Part shown: positions 1-6,520 of the stretch, piece after piece
How the letters are laid out: every line of letters begins with the position of its first letter
How positions within the stretch are numbered: position 1 is the stretch's first letter
From: an uncultured bacterium
GTDB taxonomy: Bacteria > Bacillota > Clostridia > Lachnospirales > Lachnospiraceae
Length of the DNA stretch: 8,567 nucleotides
Assembly (NCBI GenBank): GCA_937916345.1
Contig: CALFUE010000096.1
Coordinates: forward strand, 1 to 8,567
Direction: 5' to 3'
Made by a program: the position numbers and the translations under genes
Notes under the pieces: model-generated
Seen by the model: the letters and a program-made list of their open reading frames with translations, nothing else
Told to the model about the DNA's origin: nothing
Databases searched by the model: none

Positions 1-19
1 AAAAAAGGAATTAATCAAA

Positions 20-974
20 ATGTAAAATTTTTATCCCCCTCCTAATCTTTCTGCTTACCATCAATTCCTTTGCGAGCGACCTATCCGCCATCAACTTTAA
101 AGTTCACGCCCCAAAATATGGCACTGGCACAGGTCGTGTAACGGAAGACAAGAACGTCGCACATGAAATAGGAGCAGAGCATAGTGTAAAATATTATGCA
201 TATCAACCAAGTCTTGAAACTGATGAAGGAGATTTTATTTACTATGATGCAGCTGGCACTTACCACAAGATGTTTCTAGATCAAGATGCATATGCTTCAG
301 ATGTTGTATGGGACATAGAGAATCCTATATCAAAAAAAGGTTCTCCACTTAATTATAATGTAAGTATAGGTATCGATGTATCAAAATATAATGGCAAAAT
401 TGATTGGGACAAAGTCAAAAATGCTGGTATTAACTTTGCTATAGTTCGACTCGTTTACCGTGGATATGGCAAGAAAGGTACCCTTCTTGAAGACCAAAAA
501 GGTATCGAAAATCTAATCAATGCCAAAAATGCTGGCCTTAAAATTGGTGCATACATATTTTCACAGGCAATTAATATAGAAGAAACTCTCGAAGAAGCAC
601 AATTTGCAATAAAATTACTTAATGACAACAACATCACTCTTGACTTACCACTCGTTTATGACCCTGAAACGATTCGTGGTGCTGTAGCAAGAACTGATAA
701 TGTGACAAGTGAGACTTTTACCAACAATGCTATTGCTTTTTCAAAATATGTACTAACACAAAATATGACTCCTGCAATCTATGCCAATATGATATGGGAA
801 GATTATTATTTTGATATGGCAAAACTTCGCGAATATGATTTTTGGTATGCCGACTATTATGATTTTCCATTCACTCCATACAAATATAAATTTTGGCAAT
901 TCACAGAGAAAGGTATAGTTAGCGGCATCGATGGTTATGTAGACCTCAATATGATGTTAGAAGAACATTATTAG
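20..974 (+). CDS. Secreted GH25 (Cpl-1/Chalaropsis-type) lysozyme, start codon apparently frameshifted
   Basis: Peptidoglycan N-acetylmuramidase of glycoside hydrolase family 25, expected to act outside the membrane. The first in-frame ATG is at 270, but the same frame is open from 15 and reads a good signal peptide (I-F-I-P-L-L-I-F-L-L-T-I-N-S-F-A, likely cleaved after the Ala at 72-74). That peptide lacks an ATG in its own frame. An ATG at 20-22, about ten bases after a GGA at 7-9, is followed by one extra T (23), after which AAA-ATT-TTT continues in the lysozyme frame. Removing that T gives a 317-residue protein starting M-K-I-F-I. In that numbering residues 19 to about 112 are unassigned. 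The GH25 domain follows, with G-I-D-V-S-K-Y-N-G near 117 (catalytic Asp 119), a Y-D-P-E active-site strand at 213-216, and a W-Q-F...G-I-D-G-Y-V-D-L-N end. The family call is confident. Whether the frameshift is a real mutation or an error cannot be told here; if real, only a signal-less product from 270 could be made. Confidence 0.8.
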
Positions 975-988
975 TAGTTTAAGCTTTT

Positions 989-1055
989 CGTAGGGGCGAG
1001 CGACACCGTAGGGGCGAGCGACACCGTAGGGGCGAACGACACCGTAGGGGCGAGC
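989..1055. repeat. 18-bp tandem repeat array, three full units plus a partial fourth
   Basis: The unit CGTAGGGGCGAGCGACAC occurs at 989-1006 and 1007-1024. It occurs again at 1025-1042 with one G-to-A change (GGCGAACGAC), and its first 13 bases recur at 1043-1055. The last copy runs on into CTCTGCGAGCCCG, so GGGC at 1048-1051 can pair with GCCC about ten bases further on. The array is far richer in G+C than the DNA on either side and sits between two same-strand genes. It resembles the dispersed intergenic GTAGGGGCG-type repeats I recall from gut Firmicutes genomes; that resemblance is from memory. Its role is unknown. Confidence 0.85.
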
Positions 1056-1102
1056 TCTGCGAGCCCGTCATAATGACTTAAAACTCTTTCGCGATTTAAT
1101 TT

Positions 1103-1330
1103 ATGCAGTATGAAAATTTAGAAAAAGAAGAAATTATCAGTAAACTTTTTTGGTATGCAGTCCCACTTATTATAGGAAATATTGTTTTACTTTCTTATGA
1201 TTTAGTTGATGCTCTTGTTATATCAAAATTTGTAGGTGAGATTGGACTTGCCGCTGTATCCAATGCAGGACAGATTAGCTCATTTATTTTATTATTCTTC
1301 TATGGTCTCTGTATGGGTGCATCTGTCAGC
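1103..1330 (+). pseudogene. 5' fragment of a MATE-family multidrug/Na+ exporter
   Basis: The first ~75 residues of the ORF that starts at 1103 look like the N-terminus of a MATE exporter. A short acidic leader (E-N-L-E-K-E-E) is followed by K-L-F-W-Y-A-V-P-L-I-I-G-N, then a D-L-V-D-A-L-V-I-S-K-F-V-G-E segment with L-A-A-V-S-N-A-G, and a second hydrophobic helix ending Y-G-L-C-M-G-A-S-V. This follows the usual MATE order of helix 1, the Y-x-x-x-D-x-x-I/V loop, and helix 2 up to G-A-S-V. A full MATE protein has about 450 residues and 12 helices, so about five sixths are missing. From about 1330 the frame continues as IorA. I see no convincing ribosome-binding site before 1103; a TAA in the same frame at 1097-1099 rules out a longer reading. 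Codon use matches the AT-rich left part of the window. Confidence 0.7.
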
Positions 1331-1897
1331 AGTATCCACGGCTTCAACAAGGCTCTTGGAAAGGAGAGCGAGGGCAGGACAGTCGCAGTCATCGGAGATT
1401 CCACCTTCATGCATTCCGGCATGACCGGTCTTGCGAATATTGCTTACAACGGTTCAAATTCAACCGTGATAATACTGGATAATTCCATAACCGGAATGAC
1501 AGGACATCAGCAGAATCCCACCACGGGGTACAATATCAAGGGAGATCCCGCCGGAAAGATAGATCTGGAAGCGCTTTGCCGTGCCATGGGCTTTGACAGG
1601 GTGAACGTAGTGGATCCCTACGACATAAATGAGACCGAGAGGGTGACAAAGGAAGAGCTGGCAGTGGAGGCTCCTTCCGTTATCATCTCGAGACGCCCCT
1701 GCGCGCTGCTCAAATATGTAAAGCATAATCCGCCCCTTCATGTAAATATGGATAAGTGCAGGTCCTGCAAGTCCTGCATGAAGATCGGCTGCCCGGCCAT
1801 CTCCATGAAGGAGGGCTTTGCCTATATTGACAGGACACAGTGTGTGGGCTGCGATGTCTGCACGGCATTGTGCGCCTTCGACGCCATAGAAAAGTGA
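1103..1897 (+). CDS. iorA: Chimeric ORF: MATE N-terminus joined in frame to the C-terminal third of indolepyruvate:ferredoxin oxidoreductase alpha subunit
   Basis: From residue ~70 on (nt 1310-1897) this is IorA, the catalytic TPP and iron-sulfur subunit of indolepyruvate oxidoreductase, a cytoplasmic enzyme that converts aryl-pyruvate + CoA to aryl-acetyl-CoA + CO2 and reduces ferredoxin. The TPP/Mg site is seen as G-D-S-T-F at 98-102 and L-D-N-S-I-T-G-M-T-G at 125-134. Two ferredoxin motifs follow: C219-x2-C222-x2-C225-x4-C230-P and C247-x2-C250-x2-C253-x3-C257. Full IorA is about 590 residues; the N-terminal pyruvate-oxidoreductase domains and the middle region are absent and replaced by the MATE piece, so the ORF as written cannot encode a working enzyme. 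The stop is 14 bases before the iorB start, the normal operon order. The real iorA start lies outside this sequence. IorA identity is firm; the fusion is probably artefactual. Confidence 0.85.
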   Translation: MQYENLEKEEIISKLFWYAVPLIIGNIVLLSYDLVDALVISKFVGEIGLAAVSNAGQISSFILLFFYGLCMGASVSSIHGFNKALGKESEGRTVAVIGDSTFMHSGMTGLANIAYNGSNSTVIILDNSITGMTGHQQNPTTGYNIKGDPAGKIDLEALCRAMGFDRVNVVDPYDINETERVTKEELAVEAPSVIISRRPCALLKYVKHNPPLHVNMDKCRSCKSCMKIGCPAISMKEGFAYIDRTQCVGCDVCTALCAFDAIEK

Positions 1898-1911
1898 GAG
1901 GGGGAGATGAG

Positions 1912-2487
1912 ATGAACACAAAAAATATCATGATAGTCGGAGTCGGCGGGCAGGGAAGCCTGCTGGCCAGCAAGCTTCTTGGTTATCTTCTCATGAAAAA
2001 GGGGCATGATGTAAAGGTTTCCGAGGTTCACGGCATGTCACAGAGAGGCGGCAGCGTGGTGACCTATGTGAGATACGGCGATAAGGTTTATTCTCCGGTG
2101 ATAGATGAGGGAGAGGCTGACTTTATAGTTTCCTTCGAGCTTCTTGAGGCTGCCAGATGGCTGCCTTATTTGAGGGAAGACGGTGTGATGGTCACAAACA
2201 CCCAGTCGATAGATCCAATGCCGGTAATCACCGGTGCGGCAAAATATCCTGAAAATCTGGTTGAAAAGCTTTTGGCTGCTGGCGTAAAGGTAGATGCTAT
2301 CAATTGTCTGTCACTGGCGGAGGAGGCAGGCAGCGTAAAGGCAGTAAACCTTGTTTTGATGGGAAGGCTTTCCCATTATTTTGAAGCCTCGGATGAGGAA
2401 TGGATGGAGGCGATAGAGAACAATGTGCCTCAGAAATTCCTGGAGATGAACAGGAAAGCATTTGCTTTAGGAAGAGATTTTAAATAA
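1912..2487 (+). CDS. iorB: Indolepyruvate:ferredoxin oxidoreductase, beta subunit
   Basis: Small (gamma/beta-like) subunit of the IorAB aryl-pyruvate:ferredoxin oxidoreductase, the POR gamma-type partner needed for oxidative decarboxylation of indole-, phenyl- and hydroxyphenyl-pyruvate. At 191 residues it has the usual family length. Recognisable parts are the N-terminal G-V-G-G-Q-G loop (10-15), S-E-V-H-G-M-S-Q-R-G-G-S-V (37-49), typical of 2-oxoacid oxidoreductase gamma domains, and the A-V-N-L-V-L-M-G segment (144-151). I chose the ATG at 1912 over an in-frame upstream one at 1840: it follows a GGGGGAG ribosome-binding stretch, begins with the family's usual M-x-x-x-N-I-M-I-V-G, and lies after the iorA stop, whereas 1840 would overlap the iorA ferredoxin domain. 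Expressed with iorA, the ligase and the ACT gene. Confidence 0.93.
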   Translation: MNTKNIMIVGVGGQGSLLASKLLGYLLMKKGHDVKVSEVHGMSQRGGSVVTYVRYGDKVYSPVIDEGEADFIVSFELLEAARWLPYLREDGVMVTNTQSIDPMPVITGAAKYPENLVEKLLAAGVKVDAINCLSLAEEAGSVKAVNLVLMGRLSHYFEASDEEWMEAIENNVPQKFLEMNRKAFALGRDFK

Positions 2488-2509
2488 TTCAAGGAGGTAT
2501 CACAAACAG

Positions 2510-3814
2510 ATGGGAGAGCACTATTATCAGGAAGAGATCGAATGCGCGCCGCGCGAGAGGATCATCGGGATCCAGAATGAAAAGCTGAAGAGACAGGTGA
2601 AAAATGTCTGGGACAATGTCCCTTACTACAGAAAGAAAATGGAGGAAAAGGGTGTTTCGCCTGATGATATCCAAACTATCGATGACCTGAAAAAGCTCCC
2701 GTTTCTGTCAAAGGCCGACTTGAGAGAGGCATATCCTTATGGATTGGTGGCACGCCCCTTAAAGGAATGTGTCAGGATCCAGTCCACCTCGGGAACCACG
2801 GGAAAGCGTGTGGTGGCATTCTATACCAGGCACGATATAGATCTGTGGGAGGATTGCTGCGCCAGAGCCATTTGCGCCGCAGGCGGAACGGATGAGGATG
2901 TGTGCCAGGTTTCCTACGGATACGGGCTGTTTACCGGTGGCCCGGGCTTGAACGGAGGCTCACACAAGGTGGGCTGCCTCACGATTCCCACCAGCTCTGG
3001 AAACACAGAGCGCCAGATTATGTTCATAAGGGATCTCTCCGCCACCATTTTGTGCTGCACTCCAAGCTATGCGGCTTATCTGGGGGAGAGCATGAAGGAG
3101 ATGGGGCTCTCACCCGATGATATACCTTTACGGGCGGGTATATTCGGCGCCGAGGCATGGAGCGAGGAGATGCGCCATGACATAGAAAAGACCCTGGGAA
3201 TAAAGGCATTTGATATATATGGCCTGACAGAGCTCTCGGGTCCCGGTGTGGCCTTCGAGTGCTCTGAGCAGAAGGGTATGCATATAAATGAAGATCACTT
3301 TATCGCTGAGATAATAGATCCTGATACACAGGAGGTGCTGCCCGAGGGTTCGGAGGGCGAGCTTGTGTTCACAGCCATCGACAAGGAGGCATTTCCCATG
3401 ATGCGCTACCGAACCAGGGATATCTGCATGCTCACCAGAGAGAAGTGCTCCTGCGGAAGGACACATGTGAGAATGTGCAAGCCCAAGGGAAGAAGCGATG
3501 ATATGCTGATAATCAGGGGCGTAAATGTATTCCCGTCACAGATCGAGACAGTTCTGCTGAACAACGGTTACCAGGCTAATTACCAGATACTGGTGGGACG
3601 CGTGAACAATACGGATACGCTGGATGTAATGGTCGAGATGACTCCTGAGATGTTCTCGGATGATGTGGGAGAGATCGAGAAGCGTCAGTCAAAGCTGGTT
3701 GCAGACTTGAAGTCTATGCTGGGCATCAAGGCTAATGTCAGGCTGGTTGAGCCTAAGTCCATCACGAGAAGTGAGGGAAAGGCCGTGAGAGTCATCGACA
3801 ACAGAAAGATATGA
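2510..3814 (+). CDS. paaK: Phenylacetate-CoA ligase (PaaK-like, AMP-forming, ANL superfamily)
   Basis: Cytoplasmic adenylate-forming enzyme: arylacetate + ATP + CoA gives arylacetyl-CoA + AMP + PPi. The 434 residues match the PaaK length. Motifs in order are the P-loop S-T-S-G-T-T-G-K (92-99), Y-G-L-T-E (237-241), R-Y-R-T-R-D (299-304) with the adenylate-binding Asp, the hinge G-R-S-D-D-M-L (327-333), R-G-V-N-V-F-P (336-342), and a C-terminal S-E-G-K-A-V-R-V (421-428) with the likely catalytic Lys 424. Cys251, His258, Cys313 and Cys315 could form a metal site (inference). A perfect AAGGAGGT lies at 2491-2498, eleven bases before the ATG, and iorB ends 22 bases upstream. Beside iorAB the enzyme probably works on phenyl-, hydroxyphenyl- or indole-acetate and may run in reverse to conserve ATP during amino-acid fermentation; its substrate cannot be read from sequence. 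This is not the aerobic paa degradation operon. Confidence 0.92.
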   Translation: MGEHYYQEEIECAPRERIIGIQNEKLKRQVKNVWDNVPYYRKKMEEKGVSPDDIQTIDDLKKLPFLSKADLREAYPYGLVARPLKECVRIQSTSGTTGKRVVAFYTRHDIDLWEDCCARAICAAGGTDEDVCQVSYGYGLFTGGPGLNGGSHKVGCLTIPTSSGNTERQIMFIRDLSATILCCTPSYAAYLGESMKEMGLSPDDIPLRAGIFGAEAWSEEMRHDIEKTLGIKAFDIYGLTELSGPGVAFECSEQKGMHINEDHFIAEIIDPDTQEVLPEGSEGELVFTAIDKEAFPMMRYRTRDICMLTREKCSCGRTHVRMCKPKGRSDDMLIIRGVNVFPSQIETVLLNNGYQANYQILVGRVNNTDTLDVMVEMTPEMFSDDVGEIEKRQSKLVADLKSMLGIKANVRLVEPKSITRSEGKAVRVIDNRKI

Positions 3815-3835
3815 GAGATAAAAGGAGGGCTCGAT

Positions 3836-4261
3836 ATGAGTGTAAATCAGATTTCGGTTTTTTTGGAGAATAAGCCCGGAACCTTAAATGCAATGACGGG
3901 GGTGCTCAGAGACGGCGGGATAAATATCAGGGCAATGACGGTCTCAGAGACAAAGGATTTCGGTATCGCAAGGATCATTGTAAACGATACCTATCAGGCT
4001 ACCACCACGCTGAAGGAGGCAGGGTTTGTCTGCTCCCTCACACCTGTGGTGGTGTGCAAGGCTTCGGATGTGCCCGGGGGCTTAAACGGTATATTAAAGA
4101 TCATGAGCGAGAACGGCATCAATATCGAGTATATGTACGCGTCTATCAGCGCGAAGGATGTGAAGGACGCCTGCTTTGTGTTCCGTGTGACGGATACGAA
4201 GGGCGCGGTCAGTACATTGAACGCCAGCAAGATACATGTGGTCATGGAGGACGAGCTCTGA
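3836..4261 (+). CDS. Tandem ACT-domain protein, probable amino-acid sensor of the Ior/PaaK operon
   Basis: A 141-residue cytoplasmic protein made almost entirely of two ACT domains, roughly 4-67 and 71-137. Each opens with a beta strand (Q-I-S-V-F-L; S-L-T-P-V-V-V), has a helix, and then the characteristic G-I-N-I turn (G-G-I-N-I-R-A-M at 27-34; N-G-I-N-I-E-Y-M-Y at 93-101). ACT domains bind amino acids, usually at domain interfaces, and tandem-ACT proteins with no catalytic part are common next to iorAB and paaK in Firmicutes and archaea. A good AAAGGAGGG at 3821-3829 precedes the ATG, and the ligase ends 21 bases upstream, so it is the last gene of the operon. Binding of an aromatic amino acid and control of the ligase or oxidoreductase is inference; no DNA-binding region is visible. 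Confidence 0.88.
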   Translation: MSVNQISVFLENKPGTLNAMTGVLRDGGINIRAMTVSETKDFGIARIIVNDTYQATTTLKEAGFVCSLTPVVVCKASDVPGGLNGILKIMSENGINIEYMYASISAKDVKDACFVFRVTDTKGAVSTLNASKIHVVMEDEL

Positions 4262-4320
4262 TATTAGTCAAATTTTACATAATTTACTCCATATTCAAAT
4301 GAATTTTGATTAAAATGTGA

Positions 4321-4348
4321 TTGACGCATAATCTTTGTATAAGATAAT
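4321..4348 (+). promoter_or_regulatory. Likely sigma-70 promoter for the OB-fold lipoprotein gene
   Basis: TTGACG (4321-4326) and GATAAT (4343-4348) are separated by 16 bases in the AT-rich gap between the ACT gene and the lipoprotein gene, about 50 bases before the start codon. Each differs from consensus by one base. I see no convincing terminator between 4262 and 4320, so readthrough from the upstream operon is also possible. Confidence 0.6.
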
Positions 4349-4397
4349 TTAGTATGAGTCAGATAGTAAACTGGCATTATCAGAGGAGGATTATGAA

Positions 4398-5249
4398 ATG
4401 AAAAGAAGAGCGGCGGCAGCACTTGTGCTGTCAATGACGGTGTTCCTCGGTGCCTGCGGACAGAACAAAAGCGACACCGCGACGGCTGAAAAAGCTGTTG
4501 AGGAGGCAGAGGAAGCGGCAGAGGAAGCGATTGAGACTATAGAGGAAAATGCTTCGGAGGCTGAGGCGGCTGTTGAAGAAGCGGTGATTGATGTCTCTGA
4601 CGAGGCTCGTGTCATGAGCTATCAGGAGTATATTGATGCTGATCTGGATACACCCGTGGCAGTAGAGACCTATGTACAGGACAAGCAGTCATGGTGGGAG
4701 AATCAGGCTACTCTCTATACCCAGAATGAAGACGGCGCTTTCTTTATCTATAATGCAGGGGTTTCAGAGGATGATTACGCGCTCCTTGTTCCCGGCACAA
4801 AGATCAAGGTTACAGGGTTTAAATCCGAGTGGTCAGGAGAGGTAGAGATAGTTGACGGAACCATCGAGATAGAGGATGGAAGCTTTCTGGCAGAGCCTGT
4901 TGATGTTACTGCTCTTTTGGGTTCGGACTCCCTCATCGATCATCAGAATGAGCTGGTTACCTTCAAGGGTCTGACGATCGTTGCGGCAGGTCAGGATGAG
5001 AACGGAAATGATGTTCCATTCTTCTACAATTGGGACAATTCAGGTTCAAGAGGCGATGATGTCTACTTCAAGGCTGCGCTCGACGGAAACGAGTACACAT
5101 TTACCATAGAGTCATATTTGAGAGACGATTCAACAGACGTTTATCAGGCGGCTGAGGCTCTTTCGATAGGAGACACTGTTGATCTGACAGGCTTCCTTTA
5201 CTGGTATGAAGGCGCAAACCCCCATATCACAGACATTCAAAAGGTTTGA
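4398..5249 (+). CDS. Lipoprotein with Ala/Glu-rich tether and two OB-like beta domains, function unknown
   Basis: A 283-residue protein with a lipoprotein signal: K-R-R, a hydrophobic core, and the lipobox L-G-A-C with Cys20 as the lipid-bearing residue, so it is anchored on the outer face of the membrane. Residues about 26-63 are an Ala/Glu-rich, helix-prone acidic tether. The rest is beta-rich. Segment ~72-165 has the look of an OB fold (V-A-V-E-T-Y-V near 87, G-A-F-F-I-Y-N near 113, a G-T-K-I-K-V-T-G strand at 133-140). Segment ~167-283 repeats the pattern, ending G-D-T-V-D-L-T-G-F-L (258-267) and H-I-T-D-I. No catalytic motif is visible. The ATG at 4398 is 7 bases after GAGGAGGA (4383-4390). 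It has its own promoter and terminator and is apparently a single-gene unit. The OB assignment is pattern-based inference, and no ligand is known. Confidence 0.85.
   Translation: MKRRAAAALVLSMTVFLGACGQNKSDTATAEKAVEEAEEAAEEAIETIEENASEAEAAVEEAVIDVSDEARVMSYQEYIDADLDTPVAVETYVQDKQSWWENQATLYTQNEDGAFFIYNAGVSEDDYALLVPGTKIKVTGFKSEWSGEVEIVDGTIEIEDGSFLAEPVDVTALLGSDSLIDHQNELVTFKGLTIVAAGQDENGNDVPFFYNWDNSGSRGDDVYFKAALDGNEYTFTIESYLRDDSTDVYQAAEALSIGDTVDLTGFLYWYEGANPHITDIQKV
4505..4528 (+). repeat. Exact 12-bp tandem duplication in the lipoprotein tether
   Basis: GGCAGAGGAAGC occurs twice back to back (4505-4516 and 4517-4528). It lies in the coding stretch for the Glu-Ala tether and stays in frame, adding a four-residue unit (A-E-E-A type) per copy. 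It suggests the tether length can change by slippage without breaking the protein. Confidence 0.75.
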
Positions 5250-5263
5250 TGTGATAATTATTT

Positions 5264-5292
5264 CCCCGTAGCCTTTGACTACGGGGATTTTT
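5264..5292 (+). terminator. Rho-independent terminator after the OB-fold lipoprotein gene
   Basis: A perfect 8-bp stem CCCCGTAG / CTACGGGG (5264-5271 and 5279-5286) with a 7-base loop is followed by A and then TTTTT at 5288-5292. It lies 15 bases after the stop codon. Confidence 0.9.
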
Positions 5293-5344
5293 CTGCTAAA
5301 GCTGATACTTGCCTTTATTTGACGGATCATAGGGAAGGATATAT

Positions 5345-6520
5345 ATGAAAAAAAATTTATTGGTGGTTTTGATGATCGCTTCTGCCGTTACTCTGTGGGG
5401 ATGCGGCGGAAATGACAGTAATGCCTCAGGAAATGAGGAAGATTCGGGGGAGTCGGTGCTCGCCCACAATATCGAGGCTGAGGATCCCTACGCGGTGCCT
5501 GAGGTGACGGATCCGATAATGAGCTATGCTGTGAATGAATGTGTCACTCTCGGTAATATTGACGATATGACCGTGACTCTTGAAAACGACTACACCCTGA
5601 CGGACGAGATAGTCCACAATAATATCGAGAGTCTGCTGGCATACCAAGCGATATATGAAGTCACGGATAAGCAGGTGGTCGAGACCGGAGACATCGTAAA
5701 TATAGATTATGTCGGAAAGAAAGACGGTGTGGCCTTTAACGGCGGAACCGCCACAGGGTATCGCCTGACCATAGGCTCGGGGCAGTTCATTCCGGGCTTT
5801 GAGGACGGACTCATCGGAGTGCGCGTGGGAGATACCGTGGATCTGGATCTGACATTCCCGGAGAATTATGGGAGTGAGGAGCTTGCGGGAGCTGCGGTAG
5901 TATTCACCGTCACGGTCAATTCCATCGACAAACAGATATCCATGACCTATGATGAGCTGACGGATGAGTTTGTCAGTGAAAATTTCGGTATGGCGACGGT
6001 TTCCGAGCTGGAGGAAAATGTCAGGGAGCGGCTTGTTGAGATGGGCGAGGAGCAAAAACAGACCGAGATCGAGGATCTTGTCACCGAAAAGGTGATTTCG
6101 GAGGCTGAGATAAATATACCGGACGGACTGGTGGATCAGCTGTGTGATCAGTGGGTCGGGATCCTTCAAAACAGAAACGAACTGGATGATTTCGAGAGTT
6201 ATGTAGAGGGAAATTATCAGCTGACAATGGATGAGTTTTATACACAGCTTCGGGAGGAGGTTGTGGAGAATACCAAAAAGCAGCTGGTATTTGAGGCCGT
6301 GGCCGATAAGCTCAAGGTAACCGTGAGTGATGAGGAGCTGGACGAGTATATTGACTCCATCGTCTCTGCAGGTACATACGGTTACAGCAGTGAGGAGGTT
6401 GTATACAAATATTCTTCAAAATACCAGACGGGAAGAGATTATCTGAGGCAGAGATACAAGATGGAAAAGACGATAGATGAGCTTGCAAAAACAGTAAAGG
6501 TGGAGGAAAAAAAGTCATGA
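5345..6520 (+). CDS. Trigger-factor-like FKBP-type peptidyl-prolyl isomerase, exported as a lipoprotein
   Basis: A 391-residue predicted foldase anchored outside the membrane. The N-terminus is a lipoprotein signal with lipobox L-W-G-C (Cys20), then a Ser/Asn/Glu-rich linker. An FKBP-type prolyl isomerase domain spans about 109-196: G-D-I-V-N-I-D-Y-V-G near 115-124, G-S-G-Q-F-I-P-G-F-E-D-G-L at 144-156, and a V-F-T-V-T-V strand at 186-191. A long acidic helical region (198-386) resembles the C-terminal chaperone domain of trigger factor, for example V-S-E-L-E-E-N-V-R-E-R-L and V-S-D-E-E-L-D-E-Y-I. The ribosome-binding N-terminal domain of true trigger factor is missing, so this is not the cytosolic tig product; similar lipoproteins occur in Lachnospiraceae. 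GGGAAGGA at 5332-5339 precedes the ATG. No clear promoter lies between the upstream terminator and this start. Its stop overlaps the asnS start by 4 bp. Confidence 0.88.
   Translation: MKKNLLVVLMIASAVTLWGCGGNDSNASGNEEDSGESVLAHNIEAEDPYAVPEVTDPIMSYAVNECVTLGNIDDMTVTLENDYTLTDEIVHNNIESLLAYQAIYEVTDKQVVETGDIVNIDYVGKKDGVAFNGGTATGYRLTIGSGQFIPGFEDGLIGVRVGDTVDLDLTFPENYGSEELAGAAVVFTVTVNSIDKQISMTYDELTDEFVSENFGMATVSELEENVRERLVEMGEEQKQTEIEDLVTEKVISEAEINIPDGLVDQLCDQWVGILQNRNELDDFESYVEGNYQLTMDEFYTQLREEVVENTKKQLVFEAVADKLKVTVSDEELDEYIDSIVSAGTYGYSSEEVVYKYSSKYQTGRDYLRQRYKMEKTIDELAKTVKVEEKKS

Noticed and set aside
72..80. GCGAGCGAC in the lysozyme signal peptide matching part of the 18-bp repeat unit
   Set aside because: Nine bases without the rest of the unit, inside coding sequence, is most likely chance.
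989..1055. CRISPR array
   Set aside because: The repeats are directly adjacent 18-bp units with no unique spacers, and no cas genes are nearby.
1840..1911. Upstream in-frame start for iorB
   Set aside because: It would overlap the iorA ferredoxin domain in another frame. The ATG at 1912 has the ribosome-binding site and the family's usual N-terminus.
1460..1921. Minus-strand open frame opposite the iorA fragment
   Set aside because: The plus strand encodes conserved TPP and [4Fe-4S] motifs. The antisense product is unrecognisable.
4262..4320. Terminator after the ACT gene
   Set aside because: Only weak AT-rich inverted repeats such as ATTCA-AA-TGAAT occur, with no GC stem and no following T-run.
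4391..4615. Minus-strand Ser/Ala-rich open frame opposite the lipoprotein tether
   Set aside because: It is the low-complexity complement of the Glu/Ala codons and has no independent support.
5275..5309. Promoter for the FKBP lipoprotein gene using TTGACT inside the terminator hairpin
   Set aside because: No acceptable -10 lies at 16-18 bases; the best options (TAAAGC, GATACT) are poor matches or wrongly spaced.
5426..6169. Minus-strand open frame of 247 codons opposite the FKBP lipoprotein gene
   Set aside because: The plus strand has a coherent lipoprotein/FKBP/trigger-factor reading. The antisense translation shows no recognisable family and no ribosome-binding site.
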